Assembly (NCBI GenBank): GCA_028023455.1
Contig: JAQFVV010000001.1
Span: forward strand, 25,099,401 to 25,163,400
Reading direction: 5' to 3'
Origin: Epiperipatus broadwayi
Taxonomy: Eukaryota > Onychophora > Udeonychophora > Euonychophora > Peripatidae
Length of the DNA stretch: 64,000 nucleotides
Made by a program: the position numbers and the translations under genes. The notes under the pieces were generated by a model. That model saw only the letters and a program-made list of their open reading frames with translations. It had not been told where the DNA came from and searched no databases. Below, piece after piece: positions 12,500 to 25,121 of the stretch; positions within the stretch are counted from its first letter, which is position 1, and the number at the start of each line of letters is the position of its first letter.

Positions 12500-13084
12500 C
12501 ATAAATCTTAAATATCTTAAAATGAAATTTTAATTTATTTATAATTATATAATAAACATAAAACGCTACAAGAAATTACTAATGATGTACTATGCAGCCT
12601 TCATTAAATATTTCCAATATTTCCAGCAAATAACTAACAGATTTGTAATAAAGTTAAAAGTGAGATATATACAATTCAAAAAATAAAATAAAAATAGTTT
12701 GAATAACTAAAAATATATACAATGTATATGGTTTATATCAAATAAATATGTAAATATGTCATGAATAAAATACAAGATAAAATAATAAAAAAATACAAGC
12801 TAAAAAAAATTTGAAATAAACATATTTACATGTGTTTCACAACAAAAGTATACACTTTATTAATCAAATCAATGTAACTCATTTATTTAAACTAAGACCA
12901 ATAAAAAAAAAGAAAGAAGTAAGTTAGGCTTCCTACCATTTGGATAGTCATTTTATCAACATCAGTCAAAAACTTAATAAGAGAGCTAACAAAAATTGAC
13001 ACCAAAAATACCATCATTTAAACATAATTAATTAAAGTATGTCTTACAAACATAATGTATTCAGAATACTCATTTTTTATAATT
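12500..13084. other. AT-rich flank of NEIL3, nothing recognised
   Basis: No open frame, inverted repeat or GC-rich promoter-like patch is evident upstream of the NEIL3 start exon. This is one reason to suspect a 5' untranslated exon further away. Confidence 0.3.
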
Positions 13085-13092
13085 CTATATAT

Positions 13093-13461
13093 CAGGGGTC
13101 TCCAACCTTTTTGCACTTAAGAGCACATTCTACAATACCGGCCAGGTGGCGGGCACCATTTTTTTTTTTCAATGTAAATTTATAGTTGGATATTGTTAAT
13201 AATATATATAATGTATAAAAAAATATTTATTTCAAAAATAAAATTTTAATATATAATTAATGTTTATATTTTTACGCTGTAAAAGTATAGTATGCCCTAC
13301 AATTTGATTACAATATAATACAATAATTTAGAAGAAATTTTAAAAATTAAATTTGTTTGTATCAGATAAAATTTTTTTTATCGTGTTCGGATAGCGGTGG
13401 GCACATGTAAAATGGTCTACGGGCACCATGGTGCCTGCAGGCATAGGGTTGGGGACCCCTG
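13093..13461. mobile_element. hAT-type MITE with 8-bp TSD
   Basis: Terminal inverted repeats of about 15 bp, CAGGGGTCTCCAACC on the left and GGTTGGGGACCCCTG on the right, bound a 369-bp non-coding element. It is flanked on both sides by the identical 8-mer CTATATAT (13085-13092 and 13462-13469). An 8-bp duplication and CAGGGGT...ACCCCTG ends are standard for hAT superfamily elements. The inner sequence has paired GGGCACCAT / GTGGGCAC strings near both ends. There is no transposase frame, so it was moved in trans. The perfect target duplication suggests a fairly recent insertion. Confidence 0.92.
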
Positions 13462-13796
13462 CTATATATTAATAATATTTTAAATCTTATAGTATTATAT
13501 TTAAATCATTAAGCAAACAAAAATATCATTTTTGATTGCAGTCTAAGGTATTGAATAGGAATTTTGAATAATTGTTTTGGGAAGTTTAATTTAAAAATAT
13601 AAATGGGAATATACCAAATGCCCAATATAAAAAACAATTTGTAGGATTTTTTTTTCAAGTTGAAAATAATAATTTTGAAAGCATAGCATGTCTCTGTAAT
13701 CAATGATTATTATTTGTAAATTAAAAACTGAAAATTTATGCCAGAAAAATGAAAATAATGTATTGATATGACTCTAGCTAATGAATTAAAAAGTTA

Positions 13797-14029
13797 ATAT
13801 AATATTCATATCATTTACATTCTTTATTACTTTTACTATATTTTTACAATCCACTATTGACAGTTTCAATTGCCCCAGAAAACTTCTTCAGAACTTCTAC
13901 TTATATTTTTAAATCTAAAATATAAATAGAAGTTCTGAAGAAGATTGTTGGGGCAATCAAAATTATCAATAGTGAGTTTAAAAAGCATTGTAAAAGTAAT
14001 AAAGAATGTAAATGCTATTAATATTATAT
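13797..14029. repeat. Long near-perfect palindrome (about 233 bp)
   Basis: The left arm (13797 to about 13909) and right arm (about 13916 to 14029) are reverse complements with few mismatches. Matching blocks include CATTTACATTCTTTATTAC / GTAATAAAGAATGTAAATG, GAACTTCTACTTATATTT / AAATATAAATAGAAGTTC, and TTGCCCC / GGGGCAA. The loop is only a few bases. This is a fold-back MITE or a transcribed hairpin. There is no TIR signature that I know, and the AT flanks hide any target duplication. Confidence 0.85.
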
Positions 14030-14229
14030 GGATTTGGCAAAGCAATAACAAAGATAGTTAGAATTAATAAGTTCTATTACATTAGTAATGAAATACTTAA
14101 TCATTTGTCTTTTAATAATCTTAATAATTTCATTGAAAATCAAAATACTGTTTTATGCTGCATTCCACAATCAAGCATATTAATTTGTAATCTTATGGAA
14201 ATGGATAGATTTAGTGTTAATAGATAGCT

Positions 14230-15600
14230 TACATTTCTTATGACATTTATCCATTATTGCTTGGTAATGTTGCTGTAGCTATCTGAGAATAAATAGTTCC
14301 ATCATCTGGCATGATGTTATAGTAAAATGTATTGTAATTTAAAACTGTATAACATTATTGTTTATTGATAATTTTATACTTAGAAATATGATGATCATTA
14401 AAGATTTAGTAAGTTTCTACTCAGAAACTACATGTTTTTAAACAGCTTGCTGGATAAATCTAAATTTAATGTGTAAATATTCAATTTTGTTAAAATTCCT
14501 GAATTTTTCAAAAATGGTAAGTAGCATTTTTCTGTACTATATAAACTATATTGAAAATATTTGAGAGGATAGCAATATTTAATTCAGTGATCTCATTTTC
14601 TTTATTTCAATTCCTGAATACTAAAACTAAATCACATAAAGAATCTGTTACATGAACACATTATCCATAATATGAATCATTTTGTTATTGAAGATTTGTA
14701 ATTCCTCATCTTTTACAGGCTATTAGTTTTTGAATATATAAATTATGACTACTTAGATATAATTCAACACAATTTATGCTTGACTGATTACAAACAACTC
14801 CATATATACTTTAAATGAAAGTCTACCAAATATGTAAGTAATAGACGAACTTATGATAACGCATATGCTTTTAGGTTCTAGAATTGAAGATCAACTTAGA
14901 TCAACTTTAATACATTAAATGAGAAATGATTTTTTTAAATGTTTGAAGCCATTAAATATGAATTTAGAACCTAACTAGTCCATCATTAAAAAAGGTTAAC
15001 ATAAAATTGCTGTTAACATTTACATAATAATGGAATTAAATTATAATGATATTTAATTCAAGTTAGTATAAATTCAAGATTCCTGAGAGCTAAGAAGATT
15101 TATGTTCTACAGTATCTTTATATATTAGTATTGCATCTTTACTTCTATTGTTTTATAATAAAATAATATATAAGACAGTGTATAAAAGATTTTGAAATAA
15201 GCAAAACTACTGGGAATAGAAATGAAAATCCAACATAAAAAAAATAAAAATACTATTTGAAGACTACTGCCAAAAAAGTAAGATTTATATGCAAGAGTTT
15301 GTGAGAGGAGATTAGAAACTGAGATAGCTAAATTAAAAAGATAAAAATATTTATTTGTAAAAATAGCTTTATCAAATGGATAAAAAAGGGGTGGGTTCAG
15401 AGAATTACTAAATATTGAAAGAGCATATTTGAAGATGCAAAATGCCATTAAGGTTACATTACTAATTTCTAATATTAAGAGCTTATGTAAAAAGTGATGT
15501 CTAATTCATTATTAATGAATTTTAATGCTATGCGAAGTTAAACTTGAAATAAGTAAATTGTAAGATGAATTTTGATGCCAGAAAAAAATTAAAAACTAAC
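14230..15600. other. AT-rich sequence, no gene recognised
   Basis: A 107-codon minus-strand frame at 15125-15448 is hydrophobic only because the plus strand is A-rich and lacks family motifs. It may be the decayed 5' flank of the RTE copy that begins at about 15612, but I have no positive evidence. Confidence 0.3.
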
Positions 15601-15616
15601 AAAAATACGTATAGGG

Positions 15617-15811
15617 ATGACAACCTTTTATTTAGAGGCTTACAACTGCAGATCACTTTCAAGCAAAGGAAAATTGCATAAACTGAATGAATTCTCTAAT
15701 ATTAAGTGGAACATTGTTGGACTTAGTGAAATTAGAAGAAAAAGTGAAAAGAGTATTGGTTTAAAATGTGGACATATACTTTACTACAATAGTACAAATA
15801 TTGAAGCATAA
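15617..15811 (+). pseudogene. RTE endonuclease N-terminal fragment
   Basis: A 64-codon open piece carries the APE-type endonuclease opening: an N-C-R-x-L-S motif followed by WNIVGLSEIRRK. The Glu of SEIR is the conserved metal-binding residue of this nuclease family. The frame stops at 15809-15811 while homologous sequence continues in other frames, so the protein is truncated. Confidence 0.75.
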
Positions 15812-17946
15812 GTGAAGTTAGATTTATTATAAATAAAAAGTGGAAAAACAACATTGAGAAAACTGATGATGTATCAGACAGTGGTGGGATTGGTTATTCA
15901 ACTTAATGAAAAAATACTAAATACAGCTAATTCAAGTTTATGCTCCAACAAGTTTTATTCTGATGAAAAGTAGAGGAATTTTATATGAATGTACAAAAGA
16001 CTTTTGATCAGAACATTTTAAAAATTGTCATGGGAGATGTTAATGTTAGAATTGATAAATAATGAAAGATGAAAGAGATGTGAATGAATTTCATTGTAGT
16101 TTGCAGTAAAAGAAAAATTATATATCATGGATTCTTTCTTTGAACAAAATATTAAACAGAAATGGACATCAAACTATCCATATGAAAATTTGGCATAATT
16201 AGATTGCTTTGACTAACAGAAAATATTTATTTCAAGATTGTAATGTTTTTAATAAACTGAACACAAAGTAATTCCAATCTAATATGATGTAGGATATGTG
16301 TTAATGCAAAACTAGAGTCAAAAATTATTTTGAAAAACACTATTCACAGTAGATATTCCTAAAATTCAAAAATATTCCAATGAATTTTAATTAGATCTTG
16401 CAAATCATTTAAAAATATTAATAGGTTTTAAATATGCTTCATATTTGAATAAAATCAATAGTAAAATAACTGTTACACTAGTAAGAATTGCAACAAAGAT
16501 AGCTGGTACAAAAAATGAACAATTTCCCAGTAAATTTTCTGCTCTGAGACAAGATAATATATATAAAAAAGAAGAAACATGATAAAATATAAAAATGATT
16601 AATTAAAAAGAATTGATTATCTAGTTTTGTAAAATGATAAGAATAAGAGTTAATAATGATATAAAAATATAATTGTGAATTGGCAAGAAAAGCTGTAGAA
16701 GAGAATAAAAGACTTAAACGTATAAACAACATAAATATTAGTAGGAAACTTATTTCTGCAGTAAGAAGAAAAGAGGAACTATTACTAAAAAGTGAGATGG
16801 CATATCAACTGCATGAAAGAGTTCTGTAAAGAATTATATAGCAACAAAGAACAGTAAAACAAAATTACCCCCTACAATTATACTACATCTAAATTTTAAA
16901 TCAATAAGTGAGATATGTGATTAAATCAATGAAGAAGGGAAAAGCTCCAGAAAATGATGGAATTAATATTGATATTTTGAAAGAAGTTAATGAAAAAAAA
17001 TATAAGCCAATTATCTAAATAATAAAAATGTAATAGATGATTGGAAGAATGCAATAGTAATATTGATATTTAAACAAAGTGATGAAGAATATATTAGAAA
17101 TTACAGATCCATCAACCTTTTATCAATTGTACAAATTTTTTACTAAGGTAATTATAATCCATCTACAGTGAACTTTGAATTTTAAAATCTGGATTTGAAA
17201 GTGGTTTTAGCATAGTGGATCACATCCAAGTATTGAAAGAAGTTATAGAAAAATAAAGAAACACGAGTTTGATATTAGGTTTTACATTTGCAGATTATGA
17301 AAAGGCATTTGATTCCATAAGCATTTCTAGAGTGATTAAAGCATTAAATCATTAAGATATAGACCCAGGATATTATCATATTCTCTTGAATATTTATCAA
17401 AATGCAATAGCAATAATTAGATTATATAACGATATTAAGATGACTAACATTGATAATGAAGCACACAGGGTAACTCCATAATTTAACTTTTTATAATAGT
17501 TTTACAAGAAGTATTTTAAAGAGTAAAATGGGAAGCTAAGAAATTTAAAATAAATAGGTATTATTTAAGTAATCTAGATTTTTCAAATGATGTGGTTTTT
17601 GCAAATAATGTTTCAAAGCTTTGGGAAAAAGAGTTATCAGATGAAAATAAGAAAGTAGGACTAAAGATAAATGCTAAAAAGACTAAAGTAATGTCCAATG
17701 GATTTTCTCAAAAGTAAAAATAAAGGTTGATAATGATGAATTAGAAAAAGTTAAGAACTACAAATACCTTGGTCAAATTCATATGGAAGCATAATGGATG
17801 ACATTAATCATAAAATTTAACTTGGATAGAGTGCTTCTGATAGAAATAATTTAATATTAAAAATAAAAGTTTTTAATATAATATACTTTACCAGTTTTTA
17901 CTTACAGATCTGAGATAGCAATATAAAAACTTCAGATTACTCAACA

Positions 17947-18162
17947 ATGTATGGAGAGTTGTATTTTTGGAGAAACAAGAAGGATAGAAAATGGAATACA
18001 TGGATGAAAGAAGAAACAAATATTACTGATATCATTAAAACAATTAAAACTAAAATGGAATGGGTTGGACATATTGCTAGAAGAAATAACAATAGATGGA
18101 TAGTTGAAATCTTTAACTTTATCCCAGGGGATTGTGAAAAACCTAAAAAGGGCCACATGTGA
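17947..18162 (+). pseudogene. RTE C-terminal region fragment
   Basis: A 71-codon piece holds KTKMEWVGHIARRNNNRWI, the W-x-G-H-I-A-R-x-x-D-N-R-W signature found after the RT domain in this LINE group. It ends with KKGHM just before the RWMKEG motif, which continues in another frame. Confidence 0.75.
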
Positions 18163-18329
18163 GATGGATGAAAGAAGGAAGTTTGCTGGTATTATGTGGA
18201 GTTGAAAGGCTAAAGATTGGAGAAAATGGATTAAACTTGGAGAGACTTTCATTCTGCAGGGTGATAATAGCAAAAAATCTTCCTAGCAGTTACAAGTTAT
18301 AGAAGTGGATAATTAGAATAAAAATTAAA

Positions 18330-19760
18330 AATAATATTAAATAGTATTGGCAAAGAAAAGTAACAAAAAAAAAAATTGAAACAAAAATAAATACAAATAG
18401 AAGTCCTAGTTGAGCAGATAAATATAAAGCAGATTAGTGCTTTTTAAATATCTTTAAAGCTGTTTAACTAATGATTGAAGCAGCAACAAATTTAAATAAG
18501 ATGAGGTTATTTTATAATCACTAGAAATACTTCTTCAATTTGATTTGAAAACAGTTTGAAGTAAAAATAAATGATTTAAATGGGATGAATACTTTAGAAA
18601 TGTTAGAAGAATAGAAAAGTTGAAAAAGAATGATGTAAATTTACATGTATTAAAAAGAATTATATATTAAGGAAATTAAGAAATTGATGAGAAATTAAAT
18701 TAGACATATGTGTTGAGGGATCGTAGTGGGCAAAAAACAGAAGAAAAAAAAGGTTGGATATATAAAATAATACAGTATAGAATAAAAATTCTTCAGTCTG
18801 GTTTAAAGGGTGAGACTTGTTTTTTGGCAAATAACTGATGACAATTAATGAAAGTTTATTAGAATAATATAATATTTTAAAAAATTATAAATTCAGTTTT
18901 TCTGTTATTTTATTAGCAAAGCATTTTTTGAAAGTAAACAATTAAAATTTATATGATATGTTTATTTAACATATGGACTTTAAAAATATTGTTTAAAAAT
19001 CAATTTACATTAAAATTTATAGGCTGACTTGTGTTTGTTCTCTGGCTGTTATTGTTCTCAATAACTCTATATAAAAAGATCTAAAATATGATGATAAGTG
19101 ATCCATTTTCTTGCTGTAAATTTATTGAACATAGCATCTAGAGGGCAGTTCACTTATTATTTTAAATAGACTTGGTAAATTTCACATTACATTATATTTA
19201 TAAAGTATTATTATAACTATTATTGTTATCTAAGAACAAAATTGTTTGCAAGTTTATACAATTTTAACACAATTGATATACAGTATTAGATGGAATACCA
19301 TCTATTCATGTAATTCAGGATTACCTTCATCTCATGATTAAAGGCATGGAAGTTAACAAAATATTGCATATAACAATTTTACTTTTTTAAACAATTGGTC
19401 TCAATTGGTATCAACAGTAAAGTAAATGCATATATATTTTTTGAACATAAGTAAATTTCTGCTTTTGTCATGAATGTGTTCAAAATCTACTTTAGGGAAT
19501 ATGCCCCTCAGTTTATTCTCCTGCTTAAGGCCCACAGTAATTAAGCAAATTATTTCAAATATAACACTAAAAGTAAGAAGACATAAATTATCAAAGAAGA
19601 TTAAATGCAGCTAAGACTCATTAATACTGTCAAAATAGATTTAACATACAAACAATTATATTATGAAATTTTGTCATTCATAGAATCTACTATTTGCAAT
19701 CACAATATTAACTCTTCTATTCAAAATTACAATATGTAATTTTTATGATATTTTCTGTTA
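18330..19760. other. AT-rich sequence, nothing recognised
   Basis: No gene, TIR or SINE head was found. The stretch 18360-18800 is A-rich on the plus strand and may be further decayed LINE sequence, but no protein motif survives. Confidence 0.3.
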
Positions 19761-19775
19761 AAATATTAAAAACTT

Positions 19776-19882
19776 GTCAACAAGCATTGGTGGTCGAGAG
19801 GTCAGTGACGGCTGCTTTACAAGCAGTTGTCCCGGATTAGCGGGTTCACTTCCCGGCTGATGCAATGAACATGAGGAAAAAA
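19776..19882 (+). repeat. tRNA-derived SINE, copy 2, with 15-bp TSD
   Basis: The A box is TGGTCGAGAGG (19791-19801) and the B box-like element is GGTTCACTTCC (19843-19853). The anticodon loop reads TTTACAA, and an A-rich tail is present. The exact 15-mer AAATATTAAAAACTT occurs directly before (19761-19775) and after (19883-19897) the unit, a classic target-site duplication made by LINE machinery. This copy lacks the GTTGGTTGCAG insertion of copies 1 and 3 and instead has AAGCAGTTGTCCCGG, so two subfamilies are present. Confidence 0.88.
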
Positions 19883-19899
19883 AAATATTAAAAACTTAT

Positions 19900-22095
19900 G
19901 AAATTACGAATTTGTAAACCTATACAAACTTCTAAAGAAATCATCTAAAATCATAACTGATGATTCAATTTGATTAGACTTTAAGTTGTATAGAAATTGT
20001 AAATAAAGTTTCTATATTTTTTCTTAATTGTTCACTTTTTCTTGAGTTTAACACTTTTTAGATAATTTCAATCTTCAGTTAGTCAACATTGATTTTGCTG
20101 TCAAACTCAATTTCACACAGACTTTTTTGTATAGTGAATTAATAACACCTCATTTAAGCTTAAAAAGTGTCTTGTTACTTGTTTCAGCAGAAAATGGTGA
20201 TTAGAAGTTCATAAGGTTGATAAACCTACATCAATGTATAAACTTGTCAGCAACTAAGATATGGAATGCACTGTACTTTTATGTATCAAAGAATATCACC
20301 ATACAATTAGCAGTTGTCTAATATCAGGATAAAGTTTTTACTGTGGGAATGTTTTTTAAAAAATTATTTAATTAAGAAATTTCAGCTATTAATTTAAAGT
20401 GAAAAAGTTGGAATAAATAAATGCAGATAATTAAAAATACTTTTCCCATGGTATAAAAATAGTCAAGGTAAAAAAATTTTGCATGAGATAGCCCTGAATT
20501 TGTGTCTGAGAGCAAATGCAGTAAAATCAGTGTTACTAATAATATAAACAATAATTTACTGACATAAATATTTACAGAACTATGCTTTTAAACTGAAAGT
20601 TATTTAAATTAAAAGAAAAATGCTGTGTGCGGATAATCTCAAAATGTAAAAAAGAGTAGATAAACAGTAATAAGGATAATTCACCATCAATGTTAAAAAT
20701 TCAGGAAAAGAAATATATAAATATTATTACTATTCTAGTAATTCAAAATAAACTAATTAATAATAATAATAATTTAGTATGGAACCATATTAGTGAATTT
20801 AATACTGATAAAAGTTTACATAACTGAAAATGAAGAATACAATGTTAGAATGTTAAATTGTAGGCCTTTAATGAAAAACAGCAAATTTTTCATCTGTAAT
20901 ATTTTAAAATGCAACAGACCAATAAAATTAAGACTATAAGTGTTAGCTGTCAAAATATGTTACTAGAAGACTGACAGATAAGATGATGTTTGCTACATTG
21001 AATACAATTCCTTAAAAAATACCAAGAATGCCAAAATTAGTTTAATTAAAAACAGTAATAAAAATGATGATAAAGTCTTGGGCTAGATCTTATTAAATAT
21101 TTTAGCTACTTGATACATTAAATAGCAACATTTTCTGAAAAAAACTTTACTATGACAATGCTTTTTAATAATACAAATAAGAACTGAATGATGCTTAAAA
21201 TAATGAATAATATAGGAGTATATTTAGTATTAAAAGATATGAAATATTAATTTATGGATAAATAATTCACGCATGCTTGTTAAGTTTCATATAATCTTTT
21301 ACATATACAAAAGACTTATTAATAATATCTTGTATGTAGTATTATATAACTGACAAAAATTTACCATTGAAAAAAAAAAAAAAACCCAATAGATTCATTC
21401 TAAGAATAATAGTGAGTAAAATATTAAAATATTTTCACTATGATTGCAAGAGTAAAAGTTTCTCAACCTAACCTAAACATTGACAAAACACTATTATTAC
21501 AGATAAAGAATTGACAAAAAATTGCCATTTTGGTAAAGTAAAATAAATATAAAATATAGATATAATACTAATTACTTGATGTTATCAAATATATGATTTT
21601 GATGAAATAATGATTTCTCCAACTAATGATGTAAATTATACCAATTTAAAAAAAAAAAGTTTAATTAATTGATCAATATCTTCAGATAATTAACTGCAAA
21701 AAAAAAATGACATTCATGATAAATTTATTCAATCTTTATTTACATACAAAAACATTTCTCAAATTTTGATCTGTTATACCATGTTAAAATATCTAATTTC
21801 AAACCCTTAAAATTACTAATGGAAAACCTTACTCAAATTATCATGTATCAAGTCATTAAATTCAGATATTTGCTAACATTTAAATAACAATTTAATCATA
21901 AACAAATTTAAAAGACATATTAAATAATATAAAATTGGAACTTACAAAAAGCAATTATAGTCAGAATCCATGACTCTAACTTATAAATTGGTTAACTATT
22001 ATATAGACCTACAATTTGAACAAAATATTCACATTTATTAACTTTTAATAGATGCATAAAATATAGAATCTTTATTGCTGATTTAAAAAACAAAA
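19900..22095. other. AT-rich sequence, nothing recognised
   Basis: I found no open frame, inverted repeat or polymerase III box of note in this 2.2-kb stretch. Confidence 0.3.
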
Positions 22096-22600
22096 TGTTA
22101 TGGATTTTCCAGATTCAGTATTCATCATGATTAACCAAAGAATTGATAGATAAAATTAACCAATGAATGAGTGGAAAGATGAATTAACTAATGATGGAAA
22201 CAGGCCAATATATAAAAATGTTTAGTAAATCTGCCTGTTCCTATTAAGGAAATGGATCTAACTATAAAATGGCAGTCTTTTTGGAGGTCAAATGAGGTGG
22301 CAACAAAACTATCAGTGCAGAAAGGCAATTCACACATTTTTTCAATATTGATAAAGCAGTGAGATAAGTTTATGTTGATTAGAATTTAAACCTAACACAA
22401 AGAAAGTTATCATGATACAACTCAAAGTATTAGGCATTTTGATAAAATACTAAACCTAAGGAGAGGGAAGCTGCCATGGTATAGCTGGAAGAGTTAGACA
22501 CTATATCAGTTGTGATTGGAATATATGCAAATACTTTATAGGTCAAATAAATATTAAACTGTACTTGTGTGTGCATGTTCTGAGTTATATAAAAACAACA
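22096..22600 (+). repeat. Putative 5' LTR of decayed gypsy element
   Basis: It starts TGTTATGG and ends AACAACA. It shares with 25122-25370 the blocks ATTAACCAAAGAATTGAT, TCAATATTGATAAAGCA and ATAGCTGGAAG, in the same order. An AATAAA lies about 50 bp before the proposed end. The boundaries are approximate, and no convincing primer site survives. Confidence 0.5.
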
Positions 22601-22654
22601 AATTTGTTATAATGATAAAAAAATGTTTCCCTATGGCTGGAAAAAAGTTTTAAA

Positions 22655-23350
22655 ATGGCTAAAAATTGGCTCATTAAAACAGTTTGATTTAGGTTATTCA
22701 GGAAATTGGCCAACCTATATGGATTGAACACTTTTCTTCATGCAAGCTAATCAAATTTAAAAATGTGAACAAAAATTAGTGACTATTTGCAATGATTTGC
22801 AGTGCATAAACTTATAAAATCTTATGTGTTCAAGCAACTCCATTGCTTCCAGCTGAGCTTGATTTAGACAATGCAATATTTCTATTGTCAGCATCTTTTT
22901 GTCTACAACTCCTAATGATAATGCAGATATCATTTCAATCTCTACATTCAAAGTGAGAGACAAAAAGTGAGAGATTTTGCCACTAAACTCAGAAAGTTTG
23001 CATTTAGCTGTGAGATTGAAGAGTTCTTAAATAAAGCAATAAAAGATCATTGTATTTGCTGAATGCAAGATCATGGAATCAGGATCAAATTATTAATGAA
23101 TCCAATTACTACTTTTGAGTCTGTGGTCTCACATACACCTCTGGATGACTCTATGGCAATTCAAATCACTCCATTAAAAAAGTAGTCCTAGTATATTAAG
23201 ACTGTGGATCAAAAAACTGAACTGTCTAATAATCAAAATGAATTAAGGGATTTAGTATCATACACACACTGTATCCATTCAAAAATACAGTTTGCAAATT
23301 TTGTAAACAAATCAGATATATAGAAGTAGCTTATTTTAAAAAGAAACAGC
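22655..23350 (+). pseudogene. gag remnant of decayed gypsy element
   Basis: Three pieces in shifting frames can be read. Near 22660 is GSLKQFDLGYSGNWPTYMD. Near 22968-23160 is VRDFATKLRKFAFSCEIEEF, then a block ending KLLMNPITTFESV, which matches the L-R-x-L-A-x-x-C and LL...LTFE pattern of gypsy Gag. Near 23290 is CKFCKQIRYIEVAYFKK, a CCHC zinc knuckle whose His and last Cys have both become Tyr. At least one in-frame TGA interrupts the second block. Confidence 0.65.
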
Positions 23351-24039
23351 AAGGTGACAAAAAAGGAATGAAAAAATCATTTTTTAAAGTCTATTGAATG
23401 AAATAAAATTTTGTTGCACAAATTCTATCTTTAAGACCAGAATTATTATTAATAATCTACTGACCTAATCTGCTGTTACCATTGTGATAAAAGATATTTG
23501 GCCCACTATTAACAAAAAAAAATAAAAATAAACATAAGCTACAACCTAGCAGTAAAATAATTATTGATTATGATTATCAAGGGAATCAAATCTCTCCCTT
23601 GGGAAAAGCCAAGGTAAAAGTTATTATGCCAAAAAATTATATTTCTTCTTCTGGTTGTATTGGCAAGTGAACATAGTAATCTCTTAGGATCAACCAATTC
23701 ACATCAGTTAGGATATGTATTGCAGTGCCAAATTAACCAGCTCACAAACTTAAACTAATAGAAAAATGACAATACAACAAAATATATTTAAAAAATCGAT
23801 TAATTAATATGATAGAATTAAATGTTTCAATTTATAGCAAATTAGTTGTACAATGAATCACTCATTATCCTGGATTCCAAAGGTTACTGACATTAAAACC
23901 AGCAGGGTTTCCCAAACAAAAATGCTAATGAACTGCATCTATCCTATTGAACTCAAAGGATAGAGCTCCCCATTAAGAATAGCATCATTATCTGGCCATA
24001 GATGAAGAGTCATGATTCCATAAGCTGTCAGATCCCATG

Positions 24040-24880
24040 TGCTTAAGATTCTACATAATGGGTACCCAGAGATTACCAAAATGAAAATATTAGCTAGATC
24101 CTGTATCTGGTGGTCCACTTTGGATTCTGACATTGAGGCTAAAGACCATCACTGTTGGCATTGTAAAATGAACTAATACATGCCAGCAAAGAACAAAACT
24201 GATTATGGCCTGAATCTGAAGATTCCTATACAGGAATTCATGTTGTCAACTCTGGACTATGGAGGAAAATTTCTTACTAATAGTTGATGTATATTTGAAG
24301 TGACTGGAGGTTGTCAAAGCATTATCATGCCAGTCCACAGCAACTATTGACACTCAAGATAGGAGACTATTCATTATTCATGGCCTGTGTAAAACTATAG
24401 TGTCAAACAATGGCACAATCTTTAAATCAGGTCTATTCAAATAGCTTTGTATCAATAATTAAGCATTGAACTAGTGTTCAACTCACAATTCCATCTTGAG
24501 GGCAATGGTCAGACTAAGAAATTAATTTAAGAAACTAAAAGAATGCATAAAAAAGGCTAACAAAGATAGTTTGAATAACTATATCTCCAGAATGCTATTA
24601 GTGTAATATTCTACAATCACTGGCAAAATTCTAGCTGAACTATTATTCCAACAGGACTCTGAAAACTATCATGTAAGTTCTTGGCCTAATCAATCGAATA
24701 AAAAAATTGGAAGTAGAAGTACTAAATTGACAAGCATTCAAATCTTCTGTCATATGTATGATGGTACCATCAATGGGTTCCAGAAGCTGTGATTAAAATG
24801 AAAGGTTTACAGATAATGGTTATACAGACTGCCAATGGCACTAACATCACAGGCATAAAGAGGAGCTAAGGGCAAACTAT
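24040..24880 (+). pseudogene. Integrase remnant of decayed gypsy element
   Basis: The zinc-binding domain reads LHNGYPEITKMKILARSCIW near 24051, then WHC. It keeps the first His of the HHCC finger but has Tyr for the second. Core pieces are LLIVDVYLK followed by a stop near 24275, and SNNGTIFKSGLF near 24408, where the second catalytic Asp has become Asn. GNGQTKKLI lies near 24500 in the S-N-G-x-A/T-E region. The C-terminal WVPEAVI and NGTNITGIKRS blocks lie near 24770-24870. The catalytic change and stops show it is inactive. Confidence 0.7.
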
Positions 24881-24954
24881 GTGTCATCAGTCACAAGTGG
24901 AGAGTCTACAATTGAAGACATTAGTCTTACATTTAATAGATACCAGATCTACAA

Positions 24955-25085
24955 ATAAAGACATCAGATATCTTGACAGCTATCTATACATGAAGACATC
25001 AAATCTGCTGATGAAGACATTTTATCTGCTAATGAAAACATCATACCTGGAAATAATGGAACCAGATCTGAAGAAGTCAGGAAAT
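24955..25085 (+). repeat. Short degenerate tandem repeat
   Basis: Several diverged copies of a 21- to 24-bp unit around GAAGACATCA(A)ATCTGCT(G)ATGAA lie between the integrase tail and the 3' LTR of the decayed gypsy element. The repeat keeps one frame open for 79 codons, which explains that open frame without invoking a gene. Confidence 0.6.
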
Positions 25086-25121
25086 AAAAAAAAGATGTCC
25101 ACTCATGTATCTCAGTGATTA

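Larger units (their letters stand above)
15612..18310 (+). mobile_element. Degenerate RTE-type LINE, copy C
   Basis: This is the only plus-strand RTE copy and nearly full length. The order is as follows. The endonuclease start at 15617-15811 reads LEAYNCRSLSS and FSNIKWNIVGLSEIRRKSE. A mid-endonuclease VYAPT-like region lies near 15940. An RT entry motif at 16920-16980 reads MKKGKAPENDG. The RT palm at 17280-17410 reads FADYEKAFDSIS and IKALNH, and a thumb/tail follows near 17640-17720. A C-terminal region at 18060-18260 includes WVGHIARRNNNRW followed by RWMKEG. Stops and frameshifts are scattered throughout. Copies A, B and C share about the same order and wording, so they descend from one family. 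Confidence 0.85.

Noticed and set aside
15125-15448. 107-codon hydrophobic minus-strand frame
   Set aside because: Its Phe/Leu/Ile/Tyr content follows from an A-rich plus strand; no family motif, and no splice or start context.
17937-18273. 73- and 110-codon minus-strand frames
   Set aside because: They are antisense shadows of the RTE C-terminal region, which has a clear plus-strand motif.
24879-25118. 79-codon plus-strand ORF
   Set aside because: Explained by the short tandem repeat between integrase remnant and LTR; repetitive residues and no domain.
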